64,000 nucleotides of DNA from Chengkuizengella axinellae (GTDB lineage: Bacteria; Bacillota; Bacilli; Paenibacillales; KCTC-33759), in assembly GCF_030730905.1 (NCBI RefSeq), contig NZ_JAVAMP010000002.1, positions 434,001 through 498,000 on the forward strand. Direction: 5' to 3'. The notes beneath the pieces are model-generated. The model worked only from the letters and a program-made list of their open reading frames with translations. It did not search any database and was not told the DNA's origin. Of this stretch, positions 62,908 through 64,000 are shown piece after piece (position 1 is the stretch's first letter; every line of letters begins with the position of its first letter). A program made the position numbers and the translations under genes.

Positions 62908-63936
62908 TTATTCTACTACAGATTCTTTACCAACTACATAAGACTCAAATTTATCTAATAAATCATCTCTGTTTTCTCCAGCCCATACTGCATCATAATC
63001 TATTACACTTAGGTCAGATAGTTTAACTGCACCTTCTGGTACTTTTGCCTCAGGGTTAACTGGTAATCTGAAAGATCCAGAGTCAGCATACAAATCTTGT
63101 GCTTGTTTGCTTATAGCCCAATCAATAAACTTCTTCGCATTTTCAGCTTGATCGCTAGGACCACCTTTAATTAAGGCTACAGCACCTACCTCATAACCTG
63201 TGCCATCAGTTGGGAAAGAAAGCGTAATTGGATAACCCTCATGTTTAGGTTTTAAGATATCATGTGCAAAGGAGATCCCAACGCCTGTTTCACCAAAGCC
63301 AGCTTGTTTAGCTGGTGCAGAACCTGATTTTGTATATTGTCTAATGTTTTCATCAAGCTGTAAGAAGTAATCCAGTGCTTCTTGCTCTCCTTTAAGCTGT
63401 ACAAGTGTTGCAAAAATAGAGTAAGCAGTACCAGATGAAGCTGGATGAGCCATTGTTACATTACCTGCATATTCAGGTTTTAAAAGATCAGCCCAACTTT
63501 GTGGAGGTTCTAACCCTTCTTTTTCAAGCCATTCGCTATTACTAGCGAAGCCTAAAGCTCCTACATAAATCGGTGTCCATACCTTCTTAACATCCCTGAA
63601 TTGCTCTGGAATATTGGATACTCCCTCAGGCTGATAAGCTTCTAATAAACCATCATTTGCTGCAGCCACAAAAGTATCTGATGGTCCCCCAAACCAAACA
63701 CTAGCTTGTGGATTTGATGATTCAGCTTTAATGCGTGCTAATGTTTCACCGGCAGATAAACGGACATGTTTTACCTCTATGCCTGTTTCTTCTTTAAAAG
63801 CTTCAAGATAAACGATAACTTCCTGCTCTGGAAATGCAGTATAAACGGATACTGTGTTAGACCCTGATCCGCAACCCGCTGCAACAATACTTAACATCAA
63901 CAATACAGAGAACAATACTAAAATCATTTTTTTCAT
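62908..63936 (-). CDS. ABC substrate-binding lipoprotein (FbpA/AfuA-like)
   Basis: 342 residues: signal peptide with lipobox VAAGC, then a type II periplasmic-binding fold (VSVYTAFPEQEVIVYLEAFKEETGIEV, AESSNPQASVWFGGPSDTFVAAANDGLLEAY, NVTMAHPASSGTAYSIFATL). The fold is shared by iron(III), 2-aminoethylphosphonate and hexose-phosphate binding proteins. Tyrosine pairs used for iron are not obvious, and the adjacent phosphatase favours a phosphorylated ligand. RBS GGAGGGG. Confidence 0.9.
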   Translation of the reverse strand: MKKMILVLFSVLLMLSIVAAGCGSGSNTVSVYTAFPEQEVIVYLEAFKEETGIEVKHVRLSAGETLARIKAESSNPQASVWFGGPSDTFVAAANDGLLEAYQPEGVSNIPEQFRDVKKVWTPIYVGALGFASNSEWLEKEGLEPPQSWADLLKPEYAGNVTMAHPASSGTAYSIFATLVQLKGEQEALDYFLQLDENIRQYTKSGSAPAKQAGFGETGVGISFAHDILKPKHEGYPITLSFPTDGTGYEVGAVALIKGGPSDQAENAKKFIDWAISKQAQDLYADSGSFRLPVNPEAKVPEGAVKLSDLSVIDYDAVWAGENRDDLLDKFESYVVGKESVVE

Positions 63937-64000
63937 AAAATAGACCCCTCCATAAATTTAAGAATAAATACAACGAACAAGTGAATGCAGAATGACTTGT

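Noticed and set aside
1-64000. tRNA and rRNA genes
   Set aside because: No cloverleaf or rRNA-like segment was noticed on either strand; a covariance search would be needed to be certain.

Overview
The window is chromosomal DNA of a low-G+C, endospore-forming Firmicute of the order Bacillales. The evidence is the order spoVK-hflX-ynbB-glnR-glnA and lexA-yneA-ynzC, a tlp spore-protein gene, a SpoVK ATPase, a multi-PAS sporulation-type histidine kinase and a GerPF-like gene. The kelch protein tail and overall style suggest a Paenibacillaceae relative, but the genus cannot be fixed from sequence reading alone.

Layout. 1-14.2 kb is core chromosome: a membrane-anchored GH3 glycosidase (minus strand), a cyclophilin lipoprotein, an esterase/YdcF pair, a ComB-like phosphatase, a TRIC-type channel, a PAS histidine kinase, spoVK, hflX, ynbB and the glnR-glnA operon with a GlnR box and promoter. 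14.2-39.7 kb is an accessory island that separates glnA from lexA, which are close neighbours in many relatives. 39.7-42.7 kb is the SOS block (lexA, three LexA boxes, yneA, a YcaQ/AlkX-like glycosylase, ynzC). 42.8-53.5 kb carries an aldo/keto reductase, a HAD phosphatase, two ABC-F ATPases, metH and rnz. 53.5-59 kb holds tlp, a DsbA-like protein, an orphan pilM-pilN-pilO trio, a methyltransferase and a poly-G-interrupted membrane protein. 59-64 kb is a minus-strand operon encoding a solute-binding lipoprotein, a fused permease, an ATPase and an inositol-monophosphatase-like enzyme.

The island begins as a temperate phage: tyrosine integrase, CI-like repressor, three operator repeats plus a fourth inside the cro-like gene, DUF771- and Xis-like proteins, Rha/ORF6C antirepressor, a broken recT, rusA and an ArpU-like late activator. 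Where phage late genes are expected there is cargo: secreted proteins, a trypsin-like protease, a ParB-ImmA fusion and a kelch/Fn3 protein. A small terminase subunit and an HNH/P-loop protein follow, but no large terminase, portal, capsid, tail or lysis gene is visible. The element is therefore a decayed or domesticated prophage, or satellite-like.

The most unusual content is a dispersed family of about 150-residue proteins (seven loci plus a 3' scrap) at 24.5-38.7 kb. Each sits in a repeated cassette: a leader with an invariant CATAAGATA, a strong ribosome-binding site, the gene, then a small terminator. CATAAGATA fits the -10 consensus of the late mother-cell sigma factor SigK. Together with the neighbouring GerPF-like gene and a Cys-rich gene that also has a SigK-like -10, this suggests an expandable set of spore-surface proteins carried by a phage remnant. 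One copy is frameshifted by a shorter G run, one is truncated, and two are nearly identical, so the array appears to be turning over by recombination and slippage.
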